Shown: piece by piece, positions 1 to 8,923 of the stretch
How positions within the stretch are numbered: the first letter of the stretch is position 1
Layout of the letters: each line of letters begins with the position of its first letter
Source of the DNA: Acidobacteriota bacterium
GTDB taxonomy: Bacteria; Acidobacteriota; Terriglobia; Bryobacterales; Bryobacteraceae
Length of the DNA: 64,000 nucleotides
Direction: 5' to 3'
NCBI GenBank assembly: GCA_017307505.1
Contig: JAFKEE010000045.1
Coordinates: forward strand, 1-64,000
Position numbers and translations under genes: made by a program
Notes under the pieces: generated by a model
The model's input: only the letters and a program-made list of their open reading frames with translations
Databases searched by the model: none
Told to the model about the DNA's origin: nothing

Positions 1-2
1 GC

Positions 3-284
3 ATCCATGTTCCGAAGTGCAAGACAAAGGAAGCCTCCATATCGATACAGCTCAGGACCTTGATGACATGTGCAACCGCCGACAGCATCTATCCCTTCTC
101 TGATCAAGTCTGCGATATCATCCTGGACCTACTTCGCGAATACGATGGAATATTCACGTTGCCTACCTTTGAAGAATATCAACAGGCACTCCACACAATA
201 GAAGCTGAGCTGGACGCTCAAGTGAGCTCAGCACCGTCATCCAATATCCCAAAAACTTTGACCTTCGACAATCCTCCGATGTAA
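3..284 (+). CDS. C-terminal part of an unrecognised protein (5' partial)
   Basis: The frame is open from the window edge to a TAA at 282-284, so the gene probably begins outside the window; an internal TTG/ATG pair at 60-65 could also start a short protein of about 73 residues. The visible part is an ordinary soluble sequence with an acidic helical stretch (residues like ILDLLREYDG and EYQQALHTIEAEL) and a polar tail. I recognise no family. The first 400 bases have visibly lower GC than the rest of the window, which weakens coding statistics here and may mark the edge of a foreign segment. It could also be a chance ORF. Confidence 0.35.
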   Translation: MHVPKCKTKEASISIQLRTLMTCATADSIYPFSDQVCDIILDLLREYDGIFTLPTFEEYQQALHTIEAELDAQVSSAPSSNIPKTLTFDNPPM

Positions 285-428
285 ATCGTAATGAACAATA
301 CGCATGTGACACGGAACGAATCAATCCCAGACCCCCACTGATCCCTTAAGATTGATTTCTTCTGATCTGATCGGCGACTATATACGAGTGATAGATACAT
401 AGGGCGAAAATTTGAGTTTGAGGAGATC

Positions 429-1166
429 TCACGTTCCCCGGCGCGGGAACCAGGGCACGATCATCGAGACTCGGCGCTGGTAGTCTCGATAGCGGTGGCC
501 GAACAGGCCGATGAGATCGCGCTCCTCAAAGCGGATGGCGACCAGGATGTAGAGGGTGAGCACCGCTGTGAAGAGCAGACGGCCATAGCTCATGGTCGGC
601 TTCACCCACAAGGCCAGCAGGAAGCCCAGGTAGAGTGGGTGGCGCACCACCCGGTAGAAGGCTGGTGTTCGGAACTCCGGCTCTGGCGCTGCCTTGCCTG
701 ACCGATAGGCGAAAACCTGGCTGAGGCCGAACAGGTCGAAGTGATTGATGACGAAGGTCGTAATGAACACAAGCAGCCAGCCGGCGGCGTAGCCCGTATA
801 GAGCAGGATCTGGCCGGGCGCGCTTTCGACGGACCAGACGATGCCGCCGAGCGGCTGCCACTGCCAGAAGAGCAACATCAGAGCCAGGCTGCTGGCGAGA
901 ACATAGGTGCTGCGCTCAGCCGCCTGGGGGACGAGGCGTGTCAGGATGCGCTTGAAGGCGGGGCGGGCCATCACGCTGTGCTGGATGGCGAAGAGCGCGA
1001 GGAGGCCCAGGTCGATGAGGAGGGCGGTGCCCCAATCGAGGGAGGGTGCAGTGTCCATGGCCTTGGGTACTCCGAAATTCCCAATGAACCCGATGGCGTA
1101 GAGGAACGTGGCGAAGAAGGCCAGATAGCTGGCCGTGCCGTAGACAAAGATCAGAAAACGACTCAT
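429..1166 (-). CDS. mddA: Methanethiol S-methyltransferase-like membrane protein (MddA/NnrU-like)
   Basis: This 245-residue polytopic membrane protein resembles the isoprenylcysteine-methyltransferase-like/NnrU superfamily and best fits MddA, which methylates methanethiol to dimethyl sulfide using S-adenosylmethionine. About six hydrophobic segments are visible. The family core is present: IQHSVMARPAFKR near residues 61-73, NHFDLFGL near 141-148, RHPLYLGF at 175-182 and EERDL at 214-218 followed by the basic FGHRYRDYQRRV segment. ATG is preceded by AAGGA at a good distance. It stands alone between a partial gene and the terminator of the TonB-receptor gene. NnrU-type proteins of unknown substrate are the main alternative; full-length similarity of my recalled family pattern favours MddA. 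Confidence 0.75.
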   Translation of the reverse strand: MSRFLIFVYGTASYLAFFATFLYAIGFIGNFGVPKAMDTAPSLDWGTALLIDLGLLALFAIQHSVMARPAFKRILTRLVPQAAERSTYVLASSLALMLLFWQWQPLGGIVWSVESAPGQILLYTGYAAGWLLVFITTFVINHFDLFGLSQVFAYRSGKAAPEPEFRTPAFYRVVRHPLYLGFLLALWVKPTMSYGRLLFTAVLTLYILVAIRFEERDLIGLFGHRYRDYQRRVSMIVPWFPRRGT

Positions 1167-1572
1167 GTTCTTTTCCTTTCGATCAACTCGGTGCCGGCCG
1201 ATTCACCGGCGACAACTGGTAAGCGAAACCGGAAGGAGTTTTTGGCACGGAGTTTTCAATTGGAATATTTCGACGGACTCTGCGAATTGGCGGGCAGATT
1301 CTCGCTTGTGTCTGTAAGGGGTGATCACAAACGGGAGGCGGGTCGTCTTCCTGTCTGGAGACGAGCACTCATCGGAGGTGTGTTCGTCTTCGGATACTTT
1401 GGGCGGCGAGGCCTGGCTGGGTGCAGGCTAAATCCGGGTCTACCGGCGAGTTCGCCGGCAGGCTTGGGGGGTGCCGTTGGCGACCCGCCGGATGGCGGAG
1501 ACAGGCAGGCAAAGAAAAGGCGCTGCAGCTTTTGGGGGCTGCAGCGCCTTGGATCGAAAGCGAAGCTGCGGA
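1167..1572. other. Intergenic region
   Basis: This 406-base gap holds the promoter region of the membrane methyltransferase gene on its left and the terminator of the TonB receptor gene on its right. ORFs here are short and lack ribosome sites. No further feature is seen. Confidence 0.6.
1517..1550 (-). terminator. Rho-independent terminator of the TonB-dependent receptor gene
   Basis: A perfect 13-bp inverted repeat (1517-1529 with 1538-1550) with an 8-base loop lies 23 bases past the receptor stop codon. On the minus strand the stem ends in CCTT and continues as a T-rich run (TTCTTTG). Confidence 0.8.
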
Positions 1573-4500
1573 CTAGAAGTTGAGCTTGAGGCCCAACTGC
1601 AGACCGCGGGCGCCGCCCGCGCCGGTGACGTACCCGAAGTTTGCGTCACCCAGCGTCGTATTCGGATTGTTGAACTGCGGCGTGTTGGTCACGCTGAAGC
1701 TTTCTCCGCGCACTTCCAGATTCAGCCGTTCGGTCAGCTTGAAGAGCTTGAAGATGGACGCGTCGAGGTTGAAGAAGCCAGGACCCGAGAGGAGATTGCG
1801 TCCGGCATTGCCGAACACCGTGCCCACTGGAGCCGCGAAGCTCGAGGTGCTGAACCACTGATTGCCCTTGTTGATCCCGTGCAGGATCTGGATGGGCGCT
1901 ACGATGTCCGGAGTCTGGGAATTGCCCGGAGCATTCAGGTTCGTGGAGCTATAGCCGAACCACATCGGCGTACCTGTCATCAGCGTCAGGACGCCATTGA
2001 TCCGCCATCCGCCCAGAGTGGCTGCCCCGATGCCGGAGGTGAGCCAGCGCTTGCCGTGGCCGAACGGGAGTTCGTAGACGTAGCTCTGCACGAACGTGTG
2101 CGTGCGGTCGAAGTCGTTCCGGGCGTAGTTGCGGCGGAAGTTGATGTAGAAGCGAGGGCCGCCGTCATCCCCAGTCTGGAAGCCCATGCCTTTGCCGTAG
2201 GTGTAAGCGGTGGTGACCGCGACACCGTTGGTGAAACGGCGATCCAGTTTCACCTGGAGGGCGTTGTAGCTGGTGGAGAAGCCAGCGAACAGCAGAGCGG
2301 TGTCGGCTGTTCGCTTGAGCGTGGGGTACTGCGCACGGCCGTTATTGCCGGCTCCGAGCACCATGCCGGCGTTGAGGTTGTAGTTCACAACCTGGTTGAC
2401 GCCGTGGCTGCCGACGTACGTCAGATCAAGAACAAAGTTACCCGGCAACTGGCGCTGGACAGCGAAATTCCAGCTCACCACTGACGGATTCTTGAAGGTC
2501 TTATTGACCACGTTGTAGGAGGAGCTGATGGGCGGATTCTTAATGATGCCGTCCGTGGGGATTTCCACCTGGATGGGGGCCGGGAAGCCGTTCTGGAACG
2601 TGGCCGTCTGGCCGCCGGGCAGAACCGCAGCACCATAGCTGGCGACCGCGGGATCAAACTGATTGTTCGCGCGGACCGGATAGTTGTAGGCGTAGCTGTT
2701 GTCCGGGAACGGGGTATAGCTGATGCCGAAGCCTGTGCGGATGACCGTCTTGTCGTTGAAGCGGTAGGCAACGCCGGTGCGGGGGGCGAGGTAGTTCTTG
2801 TGGTTCTCGATGCCGAGGTTCATCGGCACGCTGCCCACGCCAGCCACTTCCAACGTGTTGTTGACGAAGTTGTAGTTGGAGAAGCCCTTCGCCAGCCGCG
2901 GCGTGGCCGGCGGATAGAGCTCGTAGCGCAGGCCGATGTTCACGGTCAACTTGGAGTTCACGACCCAGGTGTCCTGGGCGTAGAAGAAGTAGTTCCACGC
3001 GCGGTAGGCAGGGAAGTAGGTAGCGAGGTCGCGGCCGGCCTGGCTGGGGGTATCGAGCAGGAAGCTGGCGACATTGTTCATGAACGAGGTCTTGGCACCC
3101 GGGGTGGACGTCTGGCCGTCCGCAAACCGGTAGAGACCGCGCGAGCTGAACGTCTGCATCTGGAGCAGTTCATCGCGGACGCGGCGGATGTCGGCGCCCC
3201 ACTTGATGGTGTGGTTCGAGAAGTTCTTTGTCCACGAGTTCACCACGTCAATGTTGGCTTCGGCGCGCTTCCAGGGCAAGCTGTTCACGTAGCCGACCAT
3301 GTAGTCGTTGTAGCCGCCTCCCAGGATCAGGCCGACGATGCCGCTGGAGTATTCGTCGAGGTTGACGCCCGGGATGCCGAGCGACTCCGACGCTTTTGTG
3401 CCGTAGTCGGAGTTCTGCGCGACGTTGTTGTAGTGTGCAACGCCGAGACGAACTTCGGTCATCAGCGTATTCGTCACCATCCGGTTGTAGTTCAAGCCGG
3501 CGCTGTAGGTTTTCTGGATGCCGGTGCCGGCGAAGGCGCCGCCGGAGCCTTGCGTGGGCCCGCCGGCGATGCCGAAGATGGGGGCCTGGTAGGTAACGGG
3601 GCGAGCGTAGCTGAAGCGGCCTGTCAGGCGGTCCTTGTCGGAGATGTTCCAGTCCATCTTGTAGTCGAACGAATCGCTGTCCTTCTTGAAGGGCAGGAGG
3701 GCGAAGTAGTTATTCGTGTCGCCGGTGCCGAGGTTGGGCTGGGGCACCAGTGCCAGGAGCTTGGTCGAGATGGGATTGATGCGGCTGCTTGGGATGATAT
3801 TGTCTGGAAATTGCGTGCGCCCCGTGCCGTCAGCGGCGCCGGTGGCCGGATCGTATATCGCCGACGTCGACCGCTTCAGATTGCCGGTGCGGAGATCCGT
3901 CTGAGGAATGCTGACCTGATTGGTATTGCTCTGGTGATCCCAGACGCGAAGGTAGTCGCCGAAGAAGAACAGCTTGTTCTTAACGATGGCGCCGCCGATG
4001 TTGCCGCCGAGGTAGTTGTAGCTCTGGTGGCCGATGGAGGGATCGAAGAAGTTACGGGCGTTAAATTCGCTATTGCGCAGGAACTCGTAGCCGGAGCCAT
4101 GGAGTTCGTTGCCGCCGGATTTCAACTGGACGTTCGTCACGGCGCCGGAGGCGCGGCCGAGTTCGGCGTCGAAATTCGAAGTCGAGACGGCGACGGTCTG
4201 GATGGCTTCAATCGGCGGAACCATGATCTGCAGCAGGCCGGTGCGCTGGTTGTTGTCTACGCCCTCGATCATGTAGTTGTTGCCCTGGCGCATGTTGCCG
4301 TTCACCTGCGTCTGCAGGGAATTGGCGGCGTTGAAGAACTGGGAGTGCTGATACGATGCGCGGGTCGTGCCTGGCACCAGGTTCAACAGATTCTGATAAT
4401 TGCGTCCGGTGCCCAGCGGCAGGTTGGCGGTCTGGACTGTGGTCAACTGGCTGCCGGTATCCGCACGGTCTGTCTGCAGCAGCGGGGTGGCTGCGGTCAC

Positions 4501-4854
4501 TTCAATGCTCTCGGATACGTTACCGGGTTGGAGCACGAGGTCCACACGCGGGGAACTGTTGATGGTCAGTTCGACGCCGGGCCGGGATGACCGTTTGAAC
4601 CCCGTCAACTCCGCCGCGACTGTATAGAGTCCGGGCGGCACGTCGGAGAAAACGTAATTGCCGCTTTCGTTGGTTTGCGAAGATCGGGTGGTTCCCGTAT
4701 TTGTCTCTGTGATTGTGACTTTCGCATTCGGCACAGTAGCGCCGCTGGCGTCAGTGATTGTACCCAGGAGAGTTCCGTTGACGGCTTGCGAATATGCGAG
4801 CGCAGCAGACAAAACCAGGATCGCCAGTGCGATCCAGAAATACTTAAACTTCAT
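1573..4854 (-). CDS. Oar-like TonB-dependent receptor with carboxypeptidase-regulatory domain
   Basis: A 1,093-residue outer-membrane protein. Residues 1-22 form a signal peptide ending in AYSQ. Residues about 25-110 form a carboxypeptidase-regulatory-like beta-sandwich (GTITDASGATVPNAKVTI, then GNYVFSDVPPGLY). The plug follows (LLNLVPGTT, MIEGVDNN), and the rest is a long Tyr/Asn/Gly-rich barrel ending in GLKLNF, the aromatic C-terminus expected for outer-membrane assembly. The family is expanded in Acidobacteriota and thought to import large substrates such as oligosaccharides; the substrate here is unknown. AAAGAGG sits 9 bases before the ATG. The gene stands alone with its own terminator. 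Confidence 0.93.
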   Translation of the reverse strand: MKFKYFWIALAILVLSAALAYSQAVNGTLLGTITDASGATVPNAKVTITETNTGTTRSSQTNESGNYVFSDVPPGLYTVAAELTGFKRSSRPGVELTINSSPRVDLVLQPGNVSESIEVTAATPLLQTDRADTGSQLTTVQTANLPLGTGRNYQNLLNLVPGTTRASYQHSQFFNAANSLQTQVNGNMRQGNNYMIEGVDNNQRTGLLQIMVPPIEAIQTVAVSTSNFDAELGRASGAVTNVQLKSGGNELHGSGYEFLRNSEFNARNFFDPSIGHQSYNYLGGNIGGAIVKNKLFFFGDYLRVWDHQSNTNQVSIPQTDLRTGNLKRSTSAIYDPATGAADGTGRTQFPDNIIPSSRINPISTKLLALVPQPNLGTGDTNNYFALLPFKKDSDSFDYKMDWNISDKDRLTGRFSYARPVTYQAPIFGIAGGPTQGSGGAFAGTGIQKTYSAGLNYNRMVTNTLMTEVRLGVAHYNNVAQNSDYGTKASESLGIPGVNLDEYSSGIVGLILGGGYNDYMVGYVNSLPWKRAEANIDVVNSWTKNFSNHTIKWGADIRRVRDELLQMQTFSSRGLYRFADGQTSTPGAKTSFMNNVASFLLDTPSQAGRDLATYFPAYRAWNYFFYAQDTWVVNSKLTVNIGLRYELYPPATPRLAKGFSNYNFVNNTLEVAGVGSVPMNLGIENHKNYLAPRTGVAYRFNDKTVIRTGFGISYTPFPDNSYAYNYPVRANNQFDPAVASYGAAVLPGGQTATFQNGFPAPIQVEIPTDGIIKNPPISSSYNVVNKTFKNPSVVSWNFAVQRQLPGNFVLDLTYVGSHGVNQVVNYNLNAGMVLGAGNNGRAQYPTLKRTADTALLFAGFSTSYNALQVKLDRRFTNGVAVTTAYTYGKGMGFQTGDDGGPRFYINFRRNYARNDFDRTHTFVQSYVYELPFGHGKRWLTSGIGAATLGGWRINGVLTLMTGTPMWFGYSSTNLNAPGNSQTPDIVAPIQILHGINKGNQWFSTSSFAAPVGTVFGNAGRNLLSGPGFFNLDASIFKLFKLTERLNLEVRGESFSVTNTPQFNNPNTTLGDANFGYVTGAGGARGLQLGLKLNF

Positions 4855-5099
4855 GGCTAACCTCTTTCAGGCTCCCCGCCTCGGTCAGACTCATCCGGAC
4901 GGGGCCTAAAGTTTCTAGTGGGTGCATTATATACGATTAAGGGATCAGAATCTCTCCATCATTCGTTATCGCAAAAGCGGCGCCTGATGAAGCATCAGCC
5001 AGCCGATTTAAATCTCTGTCAGAACAAAAGAGAGGAGCCGTGATGCAATAGATCCGAAGATGAAATTGGATTCGTCCAGGCGGCAAATTGCCGGCGTCG

Positions 5100-5645
5100 C
5101 TACTCCCACGTGGGCGGCGGTGGTTGATTGTCCCGGGTACCGGCCCAGTCCAACCCGATGTTGGCGTGCCGGCGGAGCAGCAGACTCAATTGACCGGCAT
5201 GGTGCTGCGTATGACGAAGGTTGACCAGGAAGAGTTCGCCGACGCTGAGGGGATACCAGGGGAAGCCGCAGCGTTCGAGAGCGCGCTCGCTGGTGAGCGT
5301 TTTGACGGCGTCGTCGCTTTTGCGCAGGCAGTGATCGGCGTAGTCGAGGAGTTGGACTTTCGGGAAGGCCTTGTCCGGGGTGGTGACGACCCCACCGTAG
5401 TCCTGGTAATCTCCGGGCAGAAAGTGCGAGTTATCCGTGTGGAAGGACTGCGCCTGGAAGGAGGCCAGGCCGGGCGAGAGGTAGAGGTCCGTATAGAACA
5501 GGACGTGATAGGCGAGGTGCCAGAATGGTGAACCTCCGGTCCGGTCGTCCCAATAGTGATCGGGACAGGCATCGATAGCGGCCCGTGTCATCTGGATGGC
5601 GGCGGCGAACTGCCGGGCGAGTACGGATTGCCAGTAGTCGTTCAT
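5100..5645 (-). CDS. DinB-fold metal-dependent protein
   Basis: A 181-residue protein of the DinB/YfiT four-helix superfamily. Its candidate metal-binding histidines are His43/His47 (WHLAYH) and His145/His149 (RHTQHH), the usual HxxxH pattern in the last long helix. Members act as thiol-dependent transferases or isomerases, or are of unknown function; no substrate can be read here. The frame stays open upstream, but the ATG at 5645 gives the normal family length, and the extension has no typical sequence. It is divergent from the GH43 gene across about 127 bases. Confidence 0.75.
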   Translation of the reverse strand: MNDYWQSVLARQFAAAIQMTRAAIDACPDHYWDDRTGGSPFWHLAYHVLFYTDLYLSPGLASFQAQSFHTDNSHFLPGDYQDYGGVVTTPDKAFPKVQLLDYADHCLRKSDDAVKTLTSERALERCGFPWYPLSVGELFLVNLRHTQHHAGQLSLLLRRHANIGLDWAGTRDNQPPPPTWE

Positions 5646-5772
5646 GGGTTCTCGCTTTCTGGAGGCTCCGTGGCCTTCCGAGTGCCTATGACTTGGATCG
5701 ATTTCCTGTGCTTCATCATACGGGGCGGTTGGCATCAGGCGGGCCCTTGGTGATGATACATTCGGAGTCGCC

Positions 5773-7248
5773 ATGACCAGCAAAGCGGCCGCGTTTGGCA
5801 GCCTTCTCGCGCTGGCCGGTCTCCTTTCCGCGCAGACCCGGCCGCTCCAGTATGTGAACCCTCTTTCCATTGAGGATGCCCGCAGCATCGCCGATCCGAC
5901 AATCCTGCGCTTCCACGGCACCTATTACCTTTTCCTCTCGGGCGGCGCGCTTTGGACTTCCAAAGACCTGGTCCATTGGGCGCACCATGCCATCAGGCTG
6001 CCCGACCGGCCTGGCGTTGCGGCACCCAATGTCTTTGAGTACCGGGGGAAGGTATATCTCAGCGGCAACGATGTGGGTTTCTACCGCGCCAGCGACCCGT
6101 TGGGTCCTTGGGAGTATGCCGGCGACATTCGCGACGAGAAGGGAAACAGGAAGCTGCTGTTCGACTCAATGGGCTTCGTCGATGACGACGGCAAGCCGTA
6201 CCTCTACTACTCCGGCACGCACAGCGACGGTATTTGGGGCGTCGCGCTGGACCCCGAAGACATCACGCGTTTCGCAGGCCCTGCGAGGAAGCTCTTCACG
6301 TTCAACGCGGCGCATGTCTGGGAACGTTACGGCGACAACAACGAGGGCACGGCGCTGAGCTGGATCGAGGCGCCATGGATGACGAAGCACAATGGCATCT
6401 ACTACCTGCAATACTCCTCACCGGGGACAGAATGGAAGACGTACTCGGTCGCCGTTTATACGGGCCGGGGCCCGCTGGGTCCGTTCCAGGCGGCGCCGCG
6501 GAATCCGATCCTCGTGCATAAGAACGGGCTGATCAACGGCACCGGCCATCATTGCCTGGTGCAAGGCCCGGATGGCCGGCTGTGGGCGGCCTACACGATT
6601 CTCTATCGCAACCACAGTGTCTTCGACCGTCGTATCGGCTTGGACCCGGCCGGTTTCGACAAAGAGGGCAACCTGTTCGTCGATGGTCCGTCGGAGGAGC
6701 CCCGCTGGGGTCCGGGTGGAGCGCCCAAGGCCGCGGCCGGCCCTGCCACCGGTTCCATCGCTGTCTCATTGAACCGCTACACCTGGGCCGCCAGCAGCAT
6801 GGCCCCGGGCCGTGATCCGACTTACGCATTCGACAATAATGTCCGCACCTGGTGGGAGCCAGAGACAGGCGACGCGCAACCCTGGCTCATGCTCGACCTG
6901 GGCTGCCGCAATGGGGATGACGCCAATCAGGAGTTCACCATTGAATCGGCGCGCATTCTGCTCGACACGCCGCCGCAGAGGACCGGACTGGTGGTCGACG
7001 GCCACGACCGCACCTCGAACGCCGGCCGCCGCATTCCGCCCGTGGCGTATCAGTACAAGCTGGAGGCCTCGCTGGACAACAACACGTACCAGGTGATTGT
7101 CGACCAGACGAAGAACTCAGCGATTCAGAATGTCGAGTTCGACCAGTTCCCGCCAGTCCGCTGCCGCTATGTCCGGCTCACCCTGACCGGACGCCCGAAG
7201 GATCAGCCCACGGCCCTACTGGAGTTCACGGTCTTCGGCAAGCCGTAG
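5773..7248 (+). CDS. Secreted GH43-family glycosidase with C-terminal discoidin-like domain
   Basis: A 491-residue protein with a signal peptide ending near LLSAQ (residue 21). Residues about 30-310 match a five-bladed propeller of glycoside hydrolase family 43. The expected acidic triad is visible: Asp41 in ADPTI as base, Asp131 in FDSMGF, and Glu199 in WIEAPW as acid. A His pair in GTGHH (about 257-260) also fits the family. Residues about 330-491 look like an F5/8 type C carbohydrate-binding domain (SSMAPGRDPTYAFDNNVRTW, MLDLG). It probably cleaves arabinose- or xylose-containing glycans outside the cytoplasm; specificity cannot be read. GGAG lies 5 bases before the ATG. Confidence 0.88.
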   Translation: MTSKAAAFGSLLALAGLLSAQTRPLQYVNPLSIEDARSIADPTILRFHGTYYLFLSGGALWTSKDLVHWAHHAIRLPDRPGVAAPNVFEYRGKVYLSGNDVGFYRASDPLGPWEYAGDIRDEKGNRKLLFDSMGFVDDDGKPYLYYSGTHSDGIWGVALDPEDITRFAGPARKLFTFNAAHVWERYGDNNEGTALSWIEAPWMTKHNGIYYLQYSSPGTEWKTYSVAVYTGRGPLGPFQAAPRNPILVHKNGLINGTGHHCLVQGPDGRLWAAYTILYRNHSVFDRRIGLDPAGFDKEGNLFVDGPSEEPRWGPGGAPKAAAGPATGSIAVSLNRYTWAASSMAPGRDPTYAFDNNVRTWWEPETGDAQPWLMLDLGCRNGDDANQEFTIESARILLDTPPQRTGLVVDGHDRTSNAGRRIPPVAYQYKLEASLDNNTYQVIVDQTKNSAIQNVEFDQFPPVRCRYVRLTLTGRPKDQPTALLEFTVFGKP

Positions 7249-7278
7249 TGGCCCCGCGCGCCGGGTCCATGGTTTTTA

Positions 7279-8031
7279 TCATGCGGCATCGGATCCGCCG
7301 CGTTTCACAGCCGAGATCAGCAGGAACATGGGGCGGCGGCACTCATCGCGCCACTCGGGTTTCTCCGTAAGCATCTCCTCGGTAGGGGCCGGTTCGACCA
7401 GGCGCACGATTTGCAGGCCTGCCTGGATCAGTGTGTTCACATAGGTGGCGGAGGTCCGGTGGTACTTTACTACGTCGTCGGCCATCCAGGAAGTATGCCG
7501 GATGCCTTCCTCCAGATACCGGTCCACGGGCCAGTGCAGGCGGCGGCCCTGCGGATCGAGGCACCATTGCTGCTCCGGTAGCGACGAGAAGATGGGGTGC
7601 TCCACCGAGAATACAAACGATCCGCCGTTGGATAACCAGCCGCTGACGTTCCGGCAAATCTCCTCGAAACGCTCGACGTAGTGGAACGCGAGAGAGCTCA
7701 GCACGATGTCAAATTGCCCTCTTTTGAATCGTGCGTCTTCGATGGCGGCCTGCTGATATTCGATCATCGCGTCCTGGGTGGCAGCCCGGGCCCGCGCCAG
7801 CATCTTTGCGGAGAGATCGACGCCGATCACCGATTCCGCACCATTGCTGCGGGCGAAACGGCAGTGCCAGCCGAAGCCGCAGCCAAGGTCCAGCACGCGT
7901 CTTCCACGCAGGTCGGGGAGCAGGTCGCGAAACGCCGGCCACTCCCCGGCGCTCTCCAGGCCGCCGACCGAGCGCGGCATCTCGCTGTACTTTGCGAAGA
8001 AATCAGGATCGTCGTAAATGTTCTGCTTCAT
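7279..8031 (-). CDS. Class I SAM-dependent methyltransferase
   Basis: A 250-residue cytoplasmic enzyme with the Rossmann-fold SAM motif VLDLGCGFGWH at residues 46-56, the acidic residue of motif II in VIGVDLS, and a motif resembling IVLSSLAFHYVE. The layout matches UbiE/BioC-like small-molecule methyltransferases, and the C-terminal part (VFSVEHPIF, then a TSW-type segment) is common in uncharacterised members. It is convergent with the GH43 gene (30-base gap). No clear Shine-Dalgarno sequence precedes the ATG. Substrate unknown. Confidence 0.85.
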   Translation of the reverse strand: MKQNIYDDPDFFAKYSEMPRSVGGLESAGEWPAFRDLLPDLRGRRVLDLGCGFGWHCRFARSNGAESVIGVDLSAKMLARARAATQDAMIEYQQAAIEDARFKRGQFDIVLSSLAFHYVERFEEICRNVSGWLSNGGSFVFSVEHPIFSSLPEQQWCLDPQGRRLHWPVDRYLEEGIRHTSWMADDVVKYHRTSATYVNTLIQAGLQIVRLVEPAPTEEMLTEKPEWRDECRRPMFLLISAVKRGGSDAA

Positions 8032-8207
8032 CGCTTGACGGTTGCCTCAGGAATTGCCCCGTGGGTGAAGTGACGCCCGCGGGGCACACTCTTTATTGAA
8101 GCAGCCGTAGCAACAATACGGCCAATCCGCCTGGGGCCGCTGGGGCCACCTTTGCCCGGCTCCGCCGAAGCTGGCCTGGCCCCTTCTGAGTTTGCGGTCC
8201 GCTCGGT

Positions 8208-8888
8208 TCACTCCTGCCGGGCAAGCACGACGACGTAGCGCCGGTAGCAGTCGTAAACGAGCCATAGGATGGGCAGGGCCGGGAGTACGATGCGCCAGCC
8301 CGGCACAAAGCCAAGGCTGACGAGCGCGCTCACGATCACAACGCCGATGAAGTAGAAGGGCAGGGCCCAGAAGTTGCAGTTCCCGAAGATGCCCCACAAG
8401 GGCCTGTCTTCCAGAAGACAGAGCACTGCCGAGACCAGCACGCTATCCACGAGATAATCCACGGCCGCGGCCAGGCCGAGACCGGCCGCTGACGTAGAGT
8501 TGGTGACCCCACTCCCGGACCAACGGGCCAGATGATAGGCCGCCTGCGCACTGATGCTTAAGACGGCTCCGTTGAAGACCACCTGGATCAAGGCGGGACG
8601 GACCCGAGCCCGCCACACGGTTTGGACAATTCCGGACAAGCACGCGATGATCACGGTCTCGCCCGGGGAGAGCAGCGCAATACTGGCCAGAACCGGGATG
8701 AAACCGCCCGCGACGGTGCCGGTCATCCGTGGCAGGGCAATCTTCATCGTCGAAGAGTACACTGCGAGGGCAAGCAGTCCAAGGAACAATCGAGGGTCAC
8801 GAGTATTCCAAGTCCAGGCCGCATGAACCAATACGCCCACACCCGCGGAGACTACCAGTGCTATGTACAGGATCGCTCTTCTCGGCAT
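8208..8888 (-). CDS. Stand-alone integral membrane protein resembling a membrane sensor domain
   Basis: A 226-residue, strongly hydrophobic protein with about six to eight membrane segments and no soluble catalytic domain. Its layout (short N-terminal helix, then STMKIALPRMTGTVAGGF, then ETVIIACLSGIVQ and TVWRARVRP) resembles the N-terminal membrane sensor region found fused to GGDEF or HD-GYP domains in Acidobacteriota. Here the protein stops after the membrane part. The start is firm, with GGAGGAG 7 bases before the ATG. It begins 35 bases after the subtilase gene stop, so the two are likely co-transcribed. The family assignment is from memory of sequence pattern and is tentative. Confidence 0.65.
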   Translation of the reverse strand: MPRRAILYIALVVSAGVGVLVHAAWTWNTRDPRLFLGLLALAVYSSTMKIALPRMTGTVAGGFIPVLASIALLSPGETVIIACLSGIVQTVWRARVRPALIQVVFNGAVLSISAQAAYHLARWSGSGVTNSTSAAGLGLAAAVDYLVDSVLVSAVLCLLEDRPLWGIFGNCNFWALPFYFIGVVIVSALVSLGFVPGWRIVLPALPILWLVYDCYRRYVVVLARQE

Positions 8889-8923
8889 ACAGATCTCCTC
8901 CCACTACGAGGATGTTTTCTGTT

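Noticed and set aside
1471-4590. Long plus-strand ORFs opposite the first TonB receptor
   Set aside because: They mirror the receptor codons in GC-rich DNA, have no ribosome sites and give sequences rich in Val/Ala/Glu without any domain.
8056-8085. Hairpin between the methyltransferase and membrane-protein genes as terminator
   Set aside because: One imperfect pair and no T-run in the direction of the upstream gene; not convincing enough to list.
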